From the NCBI GenBank assembly GCA_021773095.1, contig JAJFKR010000008.1, forward strand, positions 20,782-84,781: a stretch of 64,000 bases of DNA. Direction: 5' to 3'. The DNA comes from Woeseiaceae bacterium. GTDB taxonomy: Bacteria; Pseudomonadota; Gammaproteobacteria; Steroidobacterales; Woeseiaceae. Every line of letters starts with the position of its first letter. Within the stretch, counting starts at the first letter, position 1. The notes under the pieces were generated by a model, which searched no databases, was not told the DNA's origin, and was given only the letters and a program-made list of their open reading frames with translations. A program made the translations under genes and the position numbers. This document shows, one piece after another, positions 49,574 through 63,829 of this stretch.

Positions 49574-49728
49574 AATGGCGGCAAAAGTCGGGTGAATACT
49601 CGCCCACTTATACGCACTTGGACGCGCCTCAAATGTGTTCCGCGTCGCATTGAGAGGAATTTGCCGAAAACCCTTAAAATCTCGACGAAAAATGGCCGGA
49701 ACAGGCCGCCAAAAAGGCCGATTTCGTG

Positions 49729-49757
49729 TTGCCATGCATAGGGCCTGCCACTATAAT
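49729..49757 (+). promoter_or_regulatory. Sigma-70 promoter of the atp operon
   Basis: TTGCCA (49729-49734), 17-bp spacer, TATAAT (49752-49757). The predicted start near 49764 leaves a leader of about 98 nt before atpI. Confidence 0.8.
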
Positions 49758-49861
49758 GCGCACGCTATTCGCAGGCCCGCCTGGAAACAGTCACAACATG
49801 CGCCACCCGCCGCCGGTTAGCCCGACGGACGTGGCGTTTTTAGTGCCGGAGACATAGAGAA

Positions 49862-51392
<1,531 letters not shown>

Positions 51393-51398
51393 AACGCT

Positions 51399-51451
51399 GT
51401 AGGAGCGCGCCTCGCGCGCGACAATCGGTCGGCCGCAAGGCGGCCTCCTAC
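51399..51451 (+). repeat. REP element between atpE and atpF
   Basis: GTAGGAGCGCGCC-TC-GCGCGCGAC, then a GGCCGCAAGGCGGCC hairpin and a terminal CTCCTAC. It fills the atpE-atpF gap and stops just before the atpF ribosome-binding site AAGGAG. Confidence 0.9.
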
Positions 51452-51466
51452 GGTAAGGAGTATCTA

Positions 51467-51937
51467 GTGGATATCAATTTAACCCTCATCGGCCAGTCGT
51501 TTGCGATGCTCGTGTTCGTCGCGTTCTGCATGTGGAAGATATGGCCACCGCTGCTGGCAGCACTTGAAGACCGTCAGAAACAGATCGAAGACGGACTTGC
51601 TGCTGCGGACAAGGGCAAGGAATCGCTGGTCAAAGCGGCCGCTGAAGCTGACGAGATAGTCGGCGAGGCCCGCAAGCAAGCGACCGGCATACTCGATCAG
51701 GCGCATGCTCGTGCGAATGAGATTGTTGCCGACGGCAAGTCCGATGGCGTTAAAGAACGAGATCGACAACTGAGTGCCGCCAAAGCGGAGATCGAGCAAG
51801 AGGCGAATCGCGCACGCGAAGAGCTTCGCGGTCAGGTCTCGGCTATCGCTATCGCGAGTGCAGAAAAGATTCTGAATCGCGAAATAGACGGCAAGGCGCA
51901 CGACGACATTCTGGGCAAGCTGGCTCAGGAACTGTAA
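51467..51937 (+). CDS. atpF: F1Fo ATP synthase subunit b
   Basis: Peripheral-stalk subunit of 156 residues: one N-terminal helix in the membrane and a long charged coiled coil (about 30-150). GTG start with AAGGAG. Two copies per enzyme. 6 bp before atpH. Confidence 0.97.
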   Translation: MDINLTLIGQSFAMLVFVAFCMWKIWPPLLAALEDRQKQIEDGLAAADKGKESLVKAAAEADEIVGEARKQATGILDQAHARANEIVADGKSDGVKERDRQLSAAKAEIEQEANRAREELRGQVSAIAIASAEKILNREIDGKAHDDILGKLAQEL

Positions 51938-51943
51938 TTCGCC

Positions 51944-52501
51944 ATGGCTGATAACAACACAGTAGCGCGACCGTACGCACAGGCAGTTTTCGAGCTGGCG
52001 AACGATGGTGGTGATCTTGGGCCCTGGTCCGAGTCACTGGCTATCGCAGGCCAATTGCTCGCGGACCGGCCACTCGTTGAGTATCTCGGTAATCCGGAAT
52101 TCAACGATGAGCAGCGACTCGAGTTTCTGACCGGGCTATTTAAGAAAGCGGGCGCCGGATTACTCGCCGGTGGTAGCGACAAGGGCACCAACTTTGTGAA
52201 GTTGTTGCTCGAAAACCGTCGAGTGGCGGTGCTGCCGGAAATCTCAGAGCACTTCGAAGCGCTAAAGGCGAAGGTCGAGAACAGCGTGGATGCGGTTGTC
52301 ACATCAGCGACGGAGCTTAGCAAGGGTCAGGTTGGAGACATTGCTGCAGCGCTTAAGGAACGGCTCGGCTGTGACGTCAAAGTAGCAACAGAAACAGATG
52401 AAAATCTTATCGGCGGTGCAGTTATTCGTGCCGGCGATGTAGTTATTGATGGATCTTTGCGCGCCCGGCTCGAAGGCCTGGCGACTAGTCTGATCAAGTA
52501 A
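51944..52501 (+). CDS. atpH: F1Fo ATP synthase subunit delta
   Basis: Connects the peripheral stalk to the F1 head. 185 residues; ARPYAQAVFELAND at the N-terminus and DENLIGGAVIRAGDVVIDGS near the C-terminus are the family marks. One copy per enzyme. Confidence 0.97.
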   Translation: MADNNTVARPYAQAVFELANDGGDLGPWSESLAIAGQLLADRPLVEYLGNPEFNDEQRLEFLTGLFKKAGAGLLAGGSDKGTNFVKLLLENRRVAVLPEISEHFEALKAKVENSVDAVVTSATELSKGQVGDIAAALKERLGCDVKVATETDENLIGGAVIRAGDVVIDGSLRARLEGLATSLIK

Positions 52502-52529
52502 GCATTGATCACATAAAGAGGAAAAGAAA

Positions 52530-54071
52530 ATGGCACTCAAAGCTTCTGAAATCAGTCAACTGATTAAAGAGCGCATCGAGAACTTCGAGGCTTCCGCGGA
52601 AGCGCGTGATGTCGGTACGGTAATTGCTGTAACCGACGGCATCGTTCGCATCCACGGCCTCGCCGACGCACGCTACGGCGAAATGCTCGAGTTCCCGCAG
52701 AACACTTTCGGCATGGCACTCAACCTTGAGCAGGATTCGGTGGGTGCGGTTGTCCTCGGTGACTACAAACACATTTCGGAAGGCGACACGGTAAAGACCA
52801 CAGGTCGCATTCTTGAAGTGCCTATCGGCGAGGCCATGCTGGGTCGCGTTGTTGACGCACTCGGCAAACCGATCGACGGCAAAGGTCCTATCGATGCGGA
52901 AGACACCGCGCCGATCGAAAAAGTCGCGCCGGGCGTAATTGAGCGCCAGTCCGTTGACCAACCGGTTCAGACCGGTCTGAAGTCAATCGACTCGATGGTT
53001 CCAATTGGTCGTGGCCAGCGCGAGCTGATCATTGGCGATCGCCAGACCGGAAAAACCGCTGTCGCTGTCGATACCATCATCAACCAGCGTGGTACGGGCG
53101 TTAAATGCATCTACGTTGCCATCGGTCAGAAAGCCTCTTCTATCGCGGGCGTCGTAAGAAAGCTCGAAGAAGAAGGGGCGCTTGCCCACACCATCATTGT
53201 GGCGGCTGCTGCCGCCGAAAGTCCGGCGATGCAGTACATCGCACCGTACGCCGGCACATCGATGGGCGAATACTTCCTCGACAAGGGCGAAGACGCACTG
53301 ATCGTGTTTGATGATTTGACGAAGCAGGCCTGGGCTTATCGCCAGGTGTCATTGTTGCTACGTCGTCCGCCAGGCCGTGAAGCCTACCCGGGTGACGTTT
53401 TCTACCTGCACTCCCGTTTGCTCGAGCGCGCATCACGCGTCAACGAAGCGCACATCGAAAGCATCACTAACGGCAAGATAAAAGGCAAGACCGGCTCACT
53501 CACAGCACTGCCGATCATTGAGACGCAGGGTGGTGACGTATCCGCTTTCGTACCGACCAATGTAATTTCGATTACCGACGGGCAGATCTTTCTTGAGTCC
53601 GACCTCTTCAACGCAGGTATCCGACCGGCGATTAACGCTGGCCTCTCGGTATCTCGTGTAGGTGGTGCGGCGCAGACGAAAATTATTAAGAAGCTCGGTG
53701 GCGGTATTCGGCTTGCGCTGGCTCAGTATCGTGAGCTTGCGGCGTTTGCACAGTTTGCATCCGACCTCGATGCTGCAACGCGCGCGCAGCTGGAACGCGG
53801 TGAGCGTGCCACCGAACTCATGAAGCAGAAGCAGTACTCGCCGTTGTCCGTGGCCGAGATGGGATTGTCTCTGTTCGCGGTAAACGAAGGCTTTATCGAT
53901 CCTGTGCCGGTGAACAAGGTTGTTGATTACGAAGAGGCGCTGCATGATTTTGCTCGTGCGAATAATCAGTCTGATCTGGATGCGATTAATGCGTCTGGTG
54001 ATTACAACGATGACGTTGCGGCAACGTTGACGGGTATTTGTGAGGCGTTTGCTGAGAAAGGCGCTTATTAA
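52530..54071 (+). CDS. atpA: F1Fo ATP synthase subunit alpha
   Basis: Regulatory nucleotide-binding subunit of F1, 513 residues as in E. coli, with Walker [10 protein letters not shown] and the signature [17 protein letters not shown]. Three copies per enzyme. A GAGGAAAAG ribosome-binding site precedes it. Two REP units follow the stop. Confidence 0.99.
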   Translation: MALKASEISQLIKERIENFEASAEARDVGTVIAVTDGIVRIHGLADARYGEMLEFPQNTFGMALNLEQDSVGAVVLGDYKHISEGDTVKTTGRILEVPIGEAMLGRVVDALGKPIDGKGPIDAEDTAPIEKVAPGVIERQSVDQPVQTGLKSIDSMVPIGRGQRELIIGDRQTGKTAVAVDTIINQRGTGVKCIYVAIGQKASSIAGVVRKLEEEGALAHTIIVAAAAAESPAMQYIAPYAGTSMGEYFLDKGEDALIVFDDLTKQAWAYRQVSLLLRRPPGREAYPGDVFYLHSRLLERASRVNEAHIESITNGKIKGKTGSLTALPIIETQGGDVSAFVPTNVISITDGQIFLESDLFNAGIRPAINAGLSVSRVGGAAQTKIIKKLGGGIRLALAQYRELAAFAQFASDLDAATRAQLERGERATELMKQKQYSPLSVAEMGLSLFAVNEGFIDPVPVNKVVDYEEALHDFARANNQSDLDAINASGDYNDDVAATLTGICEAFAEKGAY

Positions 54072-54075
54072 AGAA

Positions 54076-54133
54076 TCGCGCGCAGGGCGCGCTCCTACGG
54101 GGCGTCCTTGTAGGAGCCCGCCATGCGGGCGAC
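54076..54133. repeat. Two REP units between atpA and atpG
   Basis: An inverted REP (54076-54098) and a variant direct copy GTAGGAGCCCGCC-AT-GCGGGCGAC (54110-54133). The second differs by paired changes that keep the stem (C-G swaps on both sides), so the hairpin, not the letters, is conserved. Confidence 0.88.
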
Positions 54134-54150
54134 AACGGAGATAAGAAAAC

Positions 54151-56432
<2,282 letters not shown>

Positions 56433-56439
56433 ACATGAA

Positions 56440-56856
56440 ATGGCAACAATACAAGTCGACATAGTATCCGCAGAAGGCGAAATCCATTCAGGCACCGCCG
56501 CAATGGTGTTCGCACCGGCGAAGATGGGTGAAGTGGGAATCGCGCCGCGTCACGCGCCGATGCTGACCCCACTGTCTCCTGGCGAGGTTCGAGTGCAGGA
56601 TGAAGACGGCAAAGAAGAGAGCTTCTACATCACGGGTGGTTTGCTGGAAGTGCAGCCACACCTTGTGACGGTTCTCGCTGATACTGCCCTGCGTGGTGAT
56701 CAGCTTGATGAGGCCGCAGCCCTTGCCTCACAACAAGAAGCCGAGGAAGCACTCAAAGGCGCATCGGAAGAAACCGATATTGCTCGCGCCCAGGCAGAGC
56801 TTGCGGAAGCGCGCGCCCGTTATCGCGCCGCGCAAAAGCTGAAAGGCAGACGTTAA
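56440..56856 (+). CDS. atpC: F1Fo ATP synthase subunit epsilon
   Basis: Regulatory stalk subunit, 138 residues: N-terminal beta-sandwich and C-terminal helical hairpin (about 90-135). The ATG at 56440 follows the REP by 7 bp. No Shine-Dalgarno is visible, so low or coupled translation is likely. Confidence 0.97.
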   Translation: MATIQVDIVSAEGEIHSGTAAMVFAPAKMGEVGIAPRHAPMLTPLSPGEVRVQDEDGKEESFYITGGLLEVQPHLVTVLADTALRGDQLDEAAALASQQEAEEALKGASEETDIARAQAELAEARARYRAAQKLKGRR

Positions 56857-56893
56857 TCCCCGATCAGAGGGCTCAAAGGGTATAGGGCCATTC

Positions 56894-58351
56894 CTACAGC
56901 GGTAGCGTTCCCAGGCGATTCGTCAACTCAACGGGATTGCCATCGATGTCTACGACTTGCCGCGGCGGGTCGAACTTCTGCGTGAGGCTCGAGACGATAA
57001 GTATTGTAATCAGGCTCATGCCAAGACCGATCAGGTCACCGGGGAGCTCCGGCGCAATGGTGCGTGTGGTCAGCCACACAGAAAAGCCAACAAACATTGC
57101 GGCAAGCGCGCCGGTACGATTCGCTTTCTTCCACCATACTGCCAAATAAAATGGCACAACGATGGTGCACAAACTCACAATGTTCGCATCGATCATGACG
57201 TCGAAAACGACCTGAGCCTTGAGCGCGACCAGAACTGCTGTGATACCGCACACAGGAATCGCGGTACGTGCAACGAGCAATATTTTTCGATCCGAGGAAT
57301 GGGGTGCGAATAGCGGAAAAAGATTCCTGCTTATCAAGCTAGCACAAGAGAGCAAAGCGCTGTCACAGGAACTCATGATCGCGGCGAGGATGGCGCCGAC
57401 GAAAATGGCGACGGCGACAGGGTGCAGGTGTTCAACGGCCAAAGCCGGAACAACGGACTCTGAATCTGACAATCCCGGCATTGTGACGCTGGCAATGATG
57501 CCCAGTAGCACGGGAATCATGCCAAACATCAAATAGCCGAAACCGCCATAGTAAAACGAATTCTGAGCAACGCGCTCGGACTTGGCGGCCATCGCCCGAC
57601 CCATAAGACTTTGACCGGCGACGTCAGCAAGACCAAAAATAAACCACAAGCGAAGATAGTTTAGCCAATGCTCCCAATCGTGCTGTATCGGCATCAGGCG
57701 AAAGGTATTCTCCGGCAGTTGCGGCGAAATTGCCGACCAGCCACCGACATCGATCAGCACGACCACCAGTAATATCACCAGCCCAACCATGATGATGGTC
57801 ATCTGATAGGCGTCGGTAAGCGCAACAGCCCACATTCCACCGACCATCGTATAAATAAAAACGACAACCGCACCGCCGACAATGCCAATTTCCAGAGGCG
57901 TGCCAGTCAGCGACGTGAGGACAAGACCGAAGGCAACCAGCATCGCGCCCACCCAGCCAATATTTGAGATCAACGATGTTAAGGTCGTTATTGTTGCCGC
58001 AGTTTTGCCGTAGCGTTGTTCGACAAGGTCGACAAACGTGAGAAGTTTAAGCCGACGAAACAGCCGTGCGAAAAACAGGCCAGTGATAAACAGTGCGAGC
58101 GCCGCACCGAATGGGTCCGCGATAACGCCGAGCAGCCCATCGTCGTAAGCAGCACCGGAAGCCCCCATCATCGTGCCACCACCAAACCACGTGGCAATAA
58201 TGGTCGCGGTGCAGAGAAACATCGGCAGCCTGCGTCCTGCGACGATAAATTCTGCCGCCGTGTGCGTCTTCCTCGACGCATACACGCCGACGCCAAGCAT
58301 CAAGGCGATATAGGTTCCGACACCTATGAAAACGACCGTTTCGGTTGCCAC
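56894..58351 (-). CDS. Sodium:solute symporter (SSS family)
   Basis: A 485-residue membrane protein with about 13 helices, an SSS family fold. FIVAGRRLP near the N-terminus and ADPFGAALALFITGLFFARLFRRL are typical. The substrate cannot be told from sequence. GTG start with a weak ribosome-binding site. Convergent with atpC at 37 bp; no terminator seen between them. Confidence 0.9.
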   Translation of the reverse strand: MATETVVFIGVGTYIALMLGVGVYASRKTHTAAEFIVAGRRLPMFLCTATIIATWFGGGTMMGASGAAYDDGLLGVIADPFGAALALFITGLFFARLFRRLKLLTFVDLVEQRYGKTAATITTLTSLISNIGWVGAMLVAFGLVLTSLTGTPLEIGIVGGAVVVFIYTMVGGMWAVALTDAYQMTIIMVGLVILLVVVLIDVGGWSAISPQLPENTFRLMPIQHDWEHWLNYLRLWFIFGLADVAGQSLMGRAMAAKSERVAQNSFYYGGFGYLMFGMIPVLLGIIASVTMPGLSDSESVVPALAVEHLHPVAVAIFVGAILAAIMSSCDSALLSCASLISRNLFPLFAPHSSDRKILLVARTAIPVCGITAVLVALKAQVVFDVMIDANIVSLCTIVVPFYLAVWWKKANRTGALAAMFVGFSVWLTTRTIAPELPGDLIGLGMSLITILIVSSLTQKFDPPRQVVDIDGNPVELTNRLGTLPL

Positions 58352-58399
58352 CTGCTGCTTACGGCCTGAACATCTGAGGTTCCACGGTTATTTTTCTTT

Positions 58400-58912
58400 T
58401 CAGCGTACGGTCCCGCCGATACTAGCACCAAAATTCCAGGACCCGGTGATTCGTGTCTCGGGGCGATGTTTACTCAGGTGTTGCTGTTGCCAGCGAAGAA
58501 ACGCCTCAACGCGCAGCCCTTCCGGGTACCGCCAGTCCCGCCGCCCGAAGTAATGAGCGGTGTACTCAGCCAGGAACCCCGCACCGTGTACATCACCCAG
58601 GGTGTCAAGATACTCATCCGTGGTTTCCTGATGACCAGAGGCCTGCTCTTCCCAGGCGTTCACAAGGTTTTGCCTGGCTGTGAACTCGCAATCAAAACTG
58701 TTTGCTCGGGCCGGATTTTCACCGCCGAGCTTTAGCTGGCAAGTACTTTTCATGAGGCTATAGGCGACCCAGCTCTGGAACGCCGGGTCGTTATTGCCAA
58801 AAGCACTCGGGGCCAGGTAGAAAGTATCACCATCCGTAACACCGTCACGGGTGTAGATTCCGTGGTTACAGGCCGTCAGCAAGAGGTATGAAAAAAGGAC
58901 AGGAAACCGCAT
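58400..58912 (-). CDS. Hypothetical lipoprotein
   Basis: The ATG at 58912 starts MRFPVLFSYLLLTAC, a lipoprotein signal with lipobox LTAC. The product has 170 residues. The body, with QSWVAYSLMKSTCQLKLGG and AGFLAEYTAHYFGRRDW, is not a family I recognise. It lies upstream of the symporter on the same strand with a 48-bp gap. Confidence 0.7.
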   Translation of the reverse strand: MRFPVLFSYLLLTACNHGIYTRDGVTDGDTFYLAPSAFGNNDPAFQSWVAYSLMKSTCQLKLGGENPARANSFDCEFTARQNLVNAWEEQASGHQETTDEYLDTLGDVHGAGFLAEYTAHYFGRRDWRYPEGLRVEAFLRWQQQHLSKHRPETRITGSWNFGASIGGTVR

Positions 58913-59012
58913 GTTTGCAGCATACGTCACTATCATTAACGAGACCTGAAGCGAGTATGCAATATCGAACATCCTGTATGATTCGCAGCCTACGACACAT
59001 GGAGTGGTTTAC

Positions 59013-60380
59013 TTGGGCCTGAGCATCATAATCCTGGCGGCGGGACAGGGAACGCGTATGCGCTCGGATCTGCCCAAAGTCTTACAGCTGCTTGCAGGAA
59101 AGCCCTTGTTGGCACATGTTCTGGCGTGTTCAACAGCACTGGCGGCAGATGACGTATGCGTGGTTTATGGTCATGGTGGCGAGGCGGTGCAGGCGGCGCT
59201 TCCCGATCCGGCTATCCGCTGGGCACTGCAAGCCGAGCAATCAGGCACTGGACACGCCGTGCAACAGGCGATGCCTGGGACCCCGGATGGGAACAGGGTG
59301 TTGATTCTGGCGGGTGATGTGCCGTTACTTAGACCAGCGACGCTGGAGAGATTGCTGGCAGACACGCCGAAAGATGAGATGGCGGTACTCACCGTCGATA
59401 TGGAAGATCCGACAGGCTATGGCCGCATCGTTCGTGCGAAAGATGGCGTGCAATGTATTGTTGAGCAGAACGATGCGAGTGATGAGCAATGCGGCATTCG
59501 TGAGATCAATACCGGTGTTATTTTGTGCCCGGCCGATAAGCTCAGGAACTGGCTGGCAGGCCTTGGCAACGAAAACTCACAAGGCGAGTATTATCTGACC
59601 GACGTAATTGCTCTGGCGGTTGCTGACAACGTCAAAGTACACGGCATCAAGGCGGACAGCAGCGTGGAGGTAATGGGTATCAACGACAAGAAACAACTGG
59701 CTGAAGCGGAGCGGGCTTTGCAGCAGCGACTGGTGGACGAGCTGATGCGACAGGGTGTTGGGTTTGCCGATCCGGCACGCGTCGATATTCGCGGCACCTT
59801 GAAATGTGGCAAAGATGTTTTCATCGACATCAATGCCGTGTTTGAGGGCGACGTTGAGTTGGGCGATGGCACGAAGATCGAATCCAACAACCTGATTCGC
59901 GACAGCAAGCTGGGTGCGAACACATTGATTCACCCCAACAACCATATAGAAGGCGCTACGATGGGAACAGACTGCGAGATCGGTCCGTTCGCGAGACTGC
60001 GCCCTGGTGCGGTGCTGGCGAACAACGTGAAAGTGGGTAACTTTGTCGAGATCAAGAACAGCAACGTGGCCGACGGCAGCAAGGTTAATCACCTGACATA
60101 CATTGGTGATACGGAGATTGGCAGCGGCGTAAACGTTGGCGCAGGAACGATTACGTGCAACTACGATGGCGCGTACAAACACAAGACAAAAATTGGTGAC
60201 GGTGCGTTTATCGGTTCCGGCGTGGAGCTGGTAGCACCGGTCGAGATCGGAGCCGGGGCGACGATTGGGGCGGGTTCGACGATCACCAGAAACGCTCCTG
60301 ACGAAAGCCTGACGCTGGAGCGCGGCAAACAAAAGAGTATTCAAGGCTGGGTGAAGCCCGTTAAGAAGGATACAAAGTAA
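59013..60380 (+). CDS. glmU: Bifunctional GlcNAc-1-P uridyltransferase / GlcN-1-P acetyltransferase
   Basis: Makes UDP-GlcNAc for peptidoglycan and LPS. The N-terminal pyrophosphorylase domain has LAAGQGTRMRSDLPKVL; the C-terminal left-handed beta-helix acetyltransferase domain (about 250-440) has the hexapeptide repeats. The TTG at 59013 is chosen because of GGAG eight bases upstream; a GTG at 59004 would add three residues. The 455-residue length is normal (E. coli 456). Its stop abuts the glmS ATG. Confidence 0.97.
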   Translation: MGLSIIILAAGQGTRMRSDLPKVLQLLAGKPLLAHVLACSTALAADDVCVVYGHGGEAVQAALPDPAIRWALQAEQSGTGHAVQQAMPGTPDGNRVLILAGDVPLLRPATLERLLADTPKDEMAVLTVDMEDPTGYGRIVRAKDGVQCIVEQNDASDEQCGIREINTGVILCPADKLRNWLAGLGNENSQGEYYLTDVIALAVADNVKVHGIKADSSVEVMGINDKKQLAEAERALQQRLVDELMRQGVGFADPARVDIRGTLKCGKDVFIDINAVFEGDVELGDGTKIESNNLIRDSKLGANTLIHPNNHIEGATMGTDCEIGPFARLRPGAVLANNVKVGNFVEIKNSNVADGSKVNHLTYIGDTEIGSGVNVGAGTITCNYDGAYKHKTKIGDGAFIGSGVELVAPVEIGAGATIGAGSTITRNAPDESLTLERGKQKSIQGWVKPVKKDTK

Positions 60381-62213
60381 ATGTGCGGAATTGTCGGTGC
60401 GGTTGCCGAAAGAAATGTAGTGCCCATACTCATGGAAGGACTCCGGAGGTTGGAATATCGCGGCTATGATTCTGCGGGTGTTGCCGTGCAGAGTGACAAG
60501 GACATCGTTCGACTGCGCCGGCTTGGAAAGGTGCAGGAGCTTCAGGATGCGCTGGATGCGAATCCGACAAAGGGTGTTACCGGAATATCACACACACGCT
60601 GGGCGACGCACGGAGTTCCGAACGAAGCGAACGCACACCCGCACACGTCGGGCGGGGACATTGCGATTGTCCACAACGGAATTATCGAAAACTACGAAGA
60701 GCTGCGTGATGACCTAAAGAGTAAGGGCTACGAGTTCACATCAGATACCGACACAGAAATAGTCGCACACCGAATTCATCATCACCGCAAGAGCGCGACG
60801 GACCTTGTGGCCGCAGTAACCGCCACCGTTGCGGAGCTTGAGGGTGCGTATGCGCTGGTTGTGATGAGCGCCGATGATCCGGGCACACTGGTGCTGGCAC
60901 GGCAGGGTTGTCCGGTCGTAATTGGCCTCGGCATTGATGAAAATTTTGTGGCCTCAGATGTTGCTGCGCTGCTGCCGGTGACGCGAAACTTCATGTTTCT
61001 TAATGAGGGTGATGTCGCGAAGGTCGAGCGCACCAAGGTTACGATTTGGGACGACAGCGGCGCAGTTGTTGAGCGCCCTATGAAGGAAAGCGAGCTTACC
61101 GCCGATGCAGCAGAGCGCGGCAGCTTTCGCCATTTCATGCAAAAAGAGATTCACGAACAGGCGCAAGCCGTTGCACGAACGCTCAATGAGCGCATTGCAA
61201 ACGGCAAGGTTCTGGATGCGGCGTTTGGGCCAAAAGCTAATGACGTACTGGATGCGACGAAAGGCGTTCATATAGTTGCCTGCGGTACGAGTTACCACGC
61301 CGGTCTGGTTGCGAGATACTGGATTGAGCAACTTTGCCGTCTCCCGTGCACAGTAGAAATCGCGAGCGAATACCGCTATCGATCACCCGTTGTTCCAGAG
61401 GGCACACTGTTTATCACCATTAGTCAGTCGGGTGAGACGGCCGATACGCTCGCCGCGCTACGCGCCGCGAAAGAGATGGACTACGTGTCGACGCTGACGA
61501 TTTGCAATGCACCCGAGAGTTCGATGGTGCGTGAGTCGGACCTGACTATGATGACCAACGCAGGGCCGGAGATTGGCGTTGCTTCTACCAAGGCGTTCAC
61601 CACGCAGCTTGCAGCGCTGGCGTTACTAACCATAGCGTTAGCCCGTCGCTCCGGTTTGGAGGAAAAACAGGAGCGCTCGCTCGTTGCACAGCTGGCAGAG
61701 TTGCCAGGGCTGATCGAACAGGCGTTGGCGATGGACGCGTCTATCGAAGCGTTGGCGGTACATTTTGCCGATAAGCATCACGCGCTGTTCCTGGGGCGCG
61801 GCGTACAAAATCCGGTCGCCATGGAGGGTGCTTTGAAGTTAAAAGAGATCTCCTACATTCATGCCGAAGCGTATGCGGCCGGTGAACTAAAACACGGACC
61901 GCTGGCGCTTGTTGACGAGGACATGCCAGTAATCGCTGTTGCACCGGATGATGAGTTGCTCGAAAAACTAAAAAGCAATCTACAGGAAGTTCGTGCACGC
62001 GGTGGTGAGCTGTATGTGTTCGCGGATCCACGTGTTCAGTTCGGTGATCGTCAGGGTATTCATACGATGCGAATGCCGGCGTTAATTCAGGACTTTCAGG
62101 CGCCGATTCTTTACACGATTCCTTTGCAGCTACTGGCCTATCACGTGGCCGTACTGAAAGGCACGGATGTGGATCAACCGAGGAACCTGGCGAAAAGCGT
62201 GACGGTGGAGTAA
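60381..62213 (+). CDS. glmS: Glucosamine-fructose-6-phosphate aminotransferase (isomerizing)
   Basis: First step of hexosamine synthesis. Residues 1-220 form a class II glutaminase domain with nucleophile Cys2 (MCGIVGA) and 250-600 two SIS domains. The 610 residues compare with 609 in E. coli. The C-terminal LAKSVTVE is the segment that contains attTn7 in other bacteria. No Tn7 genes are seen; instead an integron integrase follows. Confidence 0.98.
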   Translation: MCGIVGAVAERNVVPILMEGLRRLEYRGYDSAGVAVQSDKDIVRLRRLGKVQELQDALDANPTKGVTGISHTRWATHGVPNEANAHPHTSGGDIAIVHNGIIENYEELRDDLKSKGYEFTSDTDTEIVAHRIHHHRKSATDLVAAVTATVAELEGAYALVVMSADDPGTLVLARQGCPVVIGLGIDENFVASDVAALLPVTRNFMFLNEGDVAKVERTKVTIWDDSGAVVERPMKESELTADAAERGSFRHFMQKEIHEQAQAVARTLNERIANGKVLDAAFGPKANDVLDATKGVHIVACGTSYHAGLVARYWIEQLCRLPCTVEIASEYRYRSPVVPEGTLFITISQSGETADTLAALRAAKEMDYVSTLTICNAPESSMVRESDLTMMTNAGPEIGVASTKAFTTQLAALALLTIALARRSGLEEKQERSLVAQLAELPGLIEQALAMDASIEALAVHFADKHHALFLGRGVQNPVAMEGALKLKEISYIHAEAYAAGELKHGPLALVDEDMPVIAVAPDDELLEKLKSNLQEVRARGGELYVFADPRVQFGDRQGIHTMRMPALIQDFQAPILYTIPLQLLAYHVAVLKGTDVDQPRNLAKSVTVE

Positions 62214-62229
62214 CGTGATATCGACGGAG

Positions 62230-63144
62230 TCAGATATCTAATGGGCTCCTTACCGCATTTCCGCCCCGCTTAAGCACATGCGTGTAGATTTGCGTGGTCT
62301 TGACGTCCGCGTGGCCAAGCAGCTCCTGAACGGTACGAATATCGCAACCTCTTTCCAACAGGTGCGTCGCGAACGAGTGTCGAAACGTGTGAGTTGTCGC
62401 GCGCGACAAACCCGATGTATGAGAATGATGACGTCGCCGGCTATCGTTATGTCTTATGAACGCATATCTGCCAGACGGAAACAGGTATTGCCACTTCCAG
62501 GATAAAGAGGCCGTTCTATACTTCCGATCGATCGCATGGGGGAGCGATACTCCATTTTTGCCCAGCTTCTTGTCTCGCTCCATTATTCGCTGTACGCGCT
62601 CCATTTGATGCTGCACATCCGGGATAAGCTTTTCCGGGAGTACGGTATGCCTGTCCTTCCCGCCCTTACCACCACGTATGGCCAGCTGCAGGTACTCGAA
62701 ATCAACGTCCTGAACCCGCAGCCTCAAACACTCGATCATGCGCAGCCCACTGCCGTATAGCAGACTGGCCATTAACCAGTAGCGACCATCCATACAGGCC
62801 AGAACTCGCGACACCTCCGTTCGAGTCAGAACGATAGGGACACGTTTTGGCCGACGAGCACGGACTATATCGTCCATCCAGGACAACTCTATGCCCAGGA
62901 CCTTCTTGTAAAGAAAAAGAATCGCGCTAAGCGCCTGATTCTGAGTCGATGCAGAAACGCGGAACTCAATGGCGAGATTTGAGAGAAATTGCTGGATTTC
63001 CACCGCCCCCAACTCTCGGGGATGTCTGTTACCATTAAAGCTAACAAATCGTTTGATCCAGTACAGATAAGTCTCTTCGGTTCTGTACGCATAATGCTCC
63101 GTACGACAAACTTCATTGATGACATCGACAAGCTTTTGGACCAT
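62230..63144 (-). CDS. intI: Integron integrase IntI
   Basis: Tyrosine recombinase of 304 residues from the ATG at 63144 (AGGG upstream). RTEETYLYWIKRFVSFNGNRHP at the N-terminus is typical of integron integrases. The catalytic residues are Arg in GSGLRMIECLRL, His and Arg in HTFRHSFATHLL, His in ELLGHADV and Tyr in TQIYTHVL. The IntI-specific extra region (LPHAIDRKYRTASLSWKWQYLFPS) is present and separates it from XerC/D. No frameshift or stop, so probably active. Directed toward glmS; divergent from the cassette, as in all integrons. Confidence 0.95.
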   Translation of the reverse strand: MVQKLVDVINEVCRTEHYAYRTEETYLYWIKRFVSFNGNRHPRELGAVEIQQFLSNLAIEFRVSASTQNQALSAILFLYKKVLGIELSWMDDIVRARRPKRVPIVLTRTEVSRVLACMDGRYWLMASLLYGSGLRMIECLRLRVQDVDFEYLQLAIRGGKGGKDRHTVLPEKLIPDVQHQMERVQRIMERDKKLGKNGVSLPHAIDRKYRTASLSWKWQYLFPSGRYAFIRHNDSRRRHHSHTSGLSRATTHTFRHSFATHLLERGCDIRTVQELLGHADVKTTQIYTHVLKRGGNAVRSPLDI

Positions 63145-63170
63145 GACAAAAAACACCCTATTCTTCGTGC

Positions 63171-63201
63171 AATATATCGCCCCAAGAAATGAGGTTATCA
63201 A
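63171..63201 (-). promoter_or_regulatory. Candidate intI promoter
   Basis: On the minus strand, TTGATA (63201-63196), 19-bp spacer, TATATT (63176-63171), 27 bp before the intI start. The spacer is long. No LexA-type CTG-N10-CAG box is evident. Confidence 0.35.
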
Positions 63202-63214
63202 AGGGCTACAGCGA

Positions 63215-63285
63215 CCCCACAACCTTCTTATTTGCCCAATCGCAGAAGTTTCTCTTGCGCTTCAGGCAACGAATTAACGTTAGGC
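63215..63285 (+). other. attI: Candidate attI recombination site
   Basis: The region between intI and the first cassette ends in GTTAGGC (63279-63285), matching the integron core GTTRRRY; crossover should be after the G. The left limit is arbitrary. The 301 bp from intI to the cassette gene hold this site and no convincing gene. Confidence 0.65.
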
Positions 63286-63445
63286 AGCAGCAGAACCATC
63301 GTCGATTTTCATTGCTCGTTGTACAGTCGATAGTGGTGGTTCGCCTGATATAATGGAAGTCGGCTGCTTAGTGGCAGTAATTCAATGTTGGGCCCAGTCT
63401 GGAGTGATTTTCCGGACTTTGGCACATCAATTATGGTGAGCGGCA

Positions 63446-63829
63446 GTGGCCAAGTTCGCGCTTCTTTTTCTGATTCTGGTGAGCCCTTTTTTGTCGCTCT
63501 GGGCACCCTTTGATTGGGCTCAGGAATTTTGGCTGGTCATGTACGCGCCATATGCGCTGGCAATGTTCGGAGTGCTATACAAGCGACCGATTCGCGAGCT
63601 GAAAGTCTGGATATTCTTAATCCCGCTCATCTTTATTGCGCTAATGATGATCTTGGTTCCACTTTGGTTACTTGTTGTCGATGGTTACGATGCAGCGTCA
63701 CAAGCCTTCTTACTGAGTTTGGTTTGGGTTCTCACTGTTGCACCATTTGTTGCCGGCTTTTCTATTCTCTGCGCTTTGCTTTTCATTTTTCTGTTCAAGC
63801 GATTTGGTTTGGTGAATGCGGCCCCATAA
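63446..63829 (+). CDS. Cassette-encoded small membrane protein, unknown function
   Basis: A 127-residue protein with four predicted helices (about 3-18, 28-42, 53-77, 85-118), starting at GTG 63446. No family recognised. It lies between the candidate attI core and an attC start, so it is probably the cargo of cassette 1. Small membrane proteins of unknown role are common cassette cargo. Confidence 0.65.
   Translation: MAKFALLFLILVSPFLSLWAPFDWAQEFWLVMYAPYALAMFGVLYKRPIRELKVWIFLIPLIFIALMMILVPLWLLVVDGYDAASQAFLLSLVWVLTVAPFVAGFSILCALLFIFLFKRFGLVNAAP

Noticed and set aside
62180..62229. Possible Tn7 insertion behind glmS
   Set aside because: No tns genes or Tn7 ends are seen. The gap is only 16 bp and the neighbouring recombinase is an IntI.
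63145..63300. LexA box controlling intI
   Set aside because: No CTG-N10-CAG pattern found upstream of intI, so SOS control is not supported by the sequence.
63309..63506. Short minus-strand frame in the cassette leader
   Set aside because: No start signal and overlaps the better-supported membrane-protein gene; not convincing.
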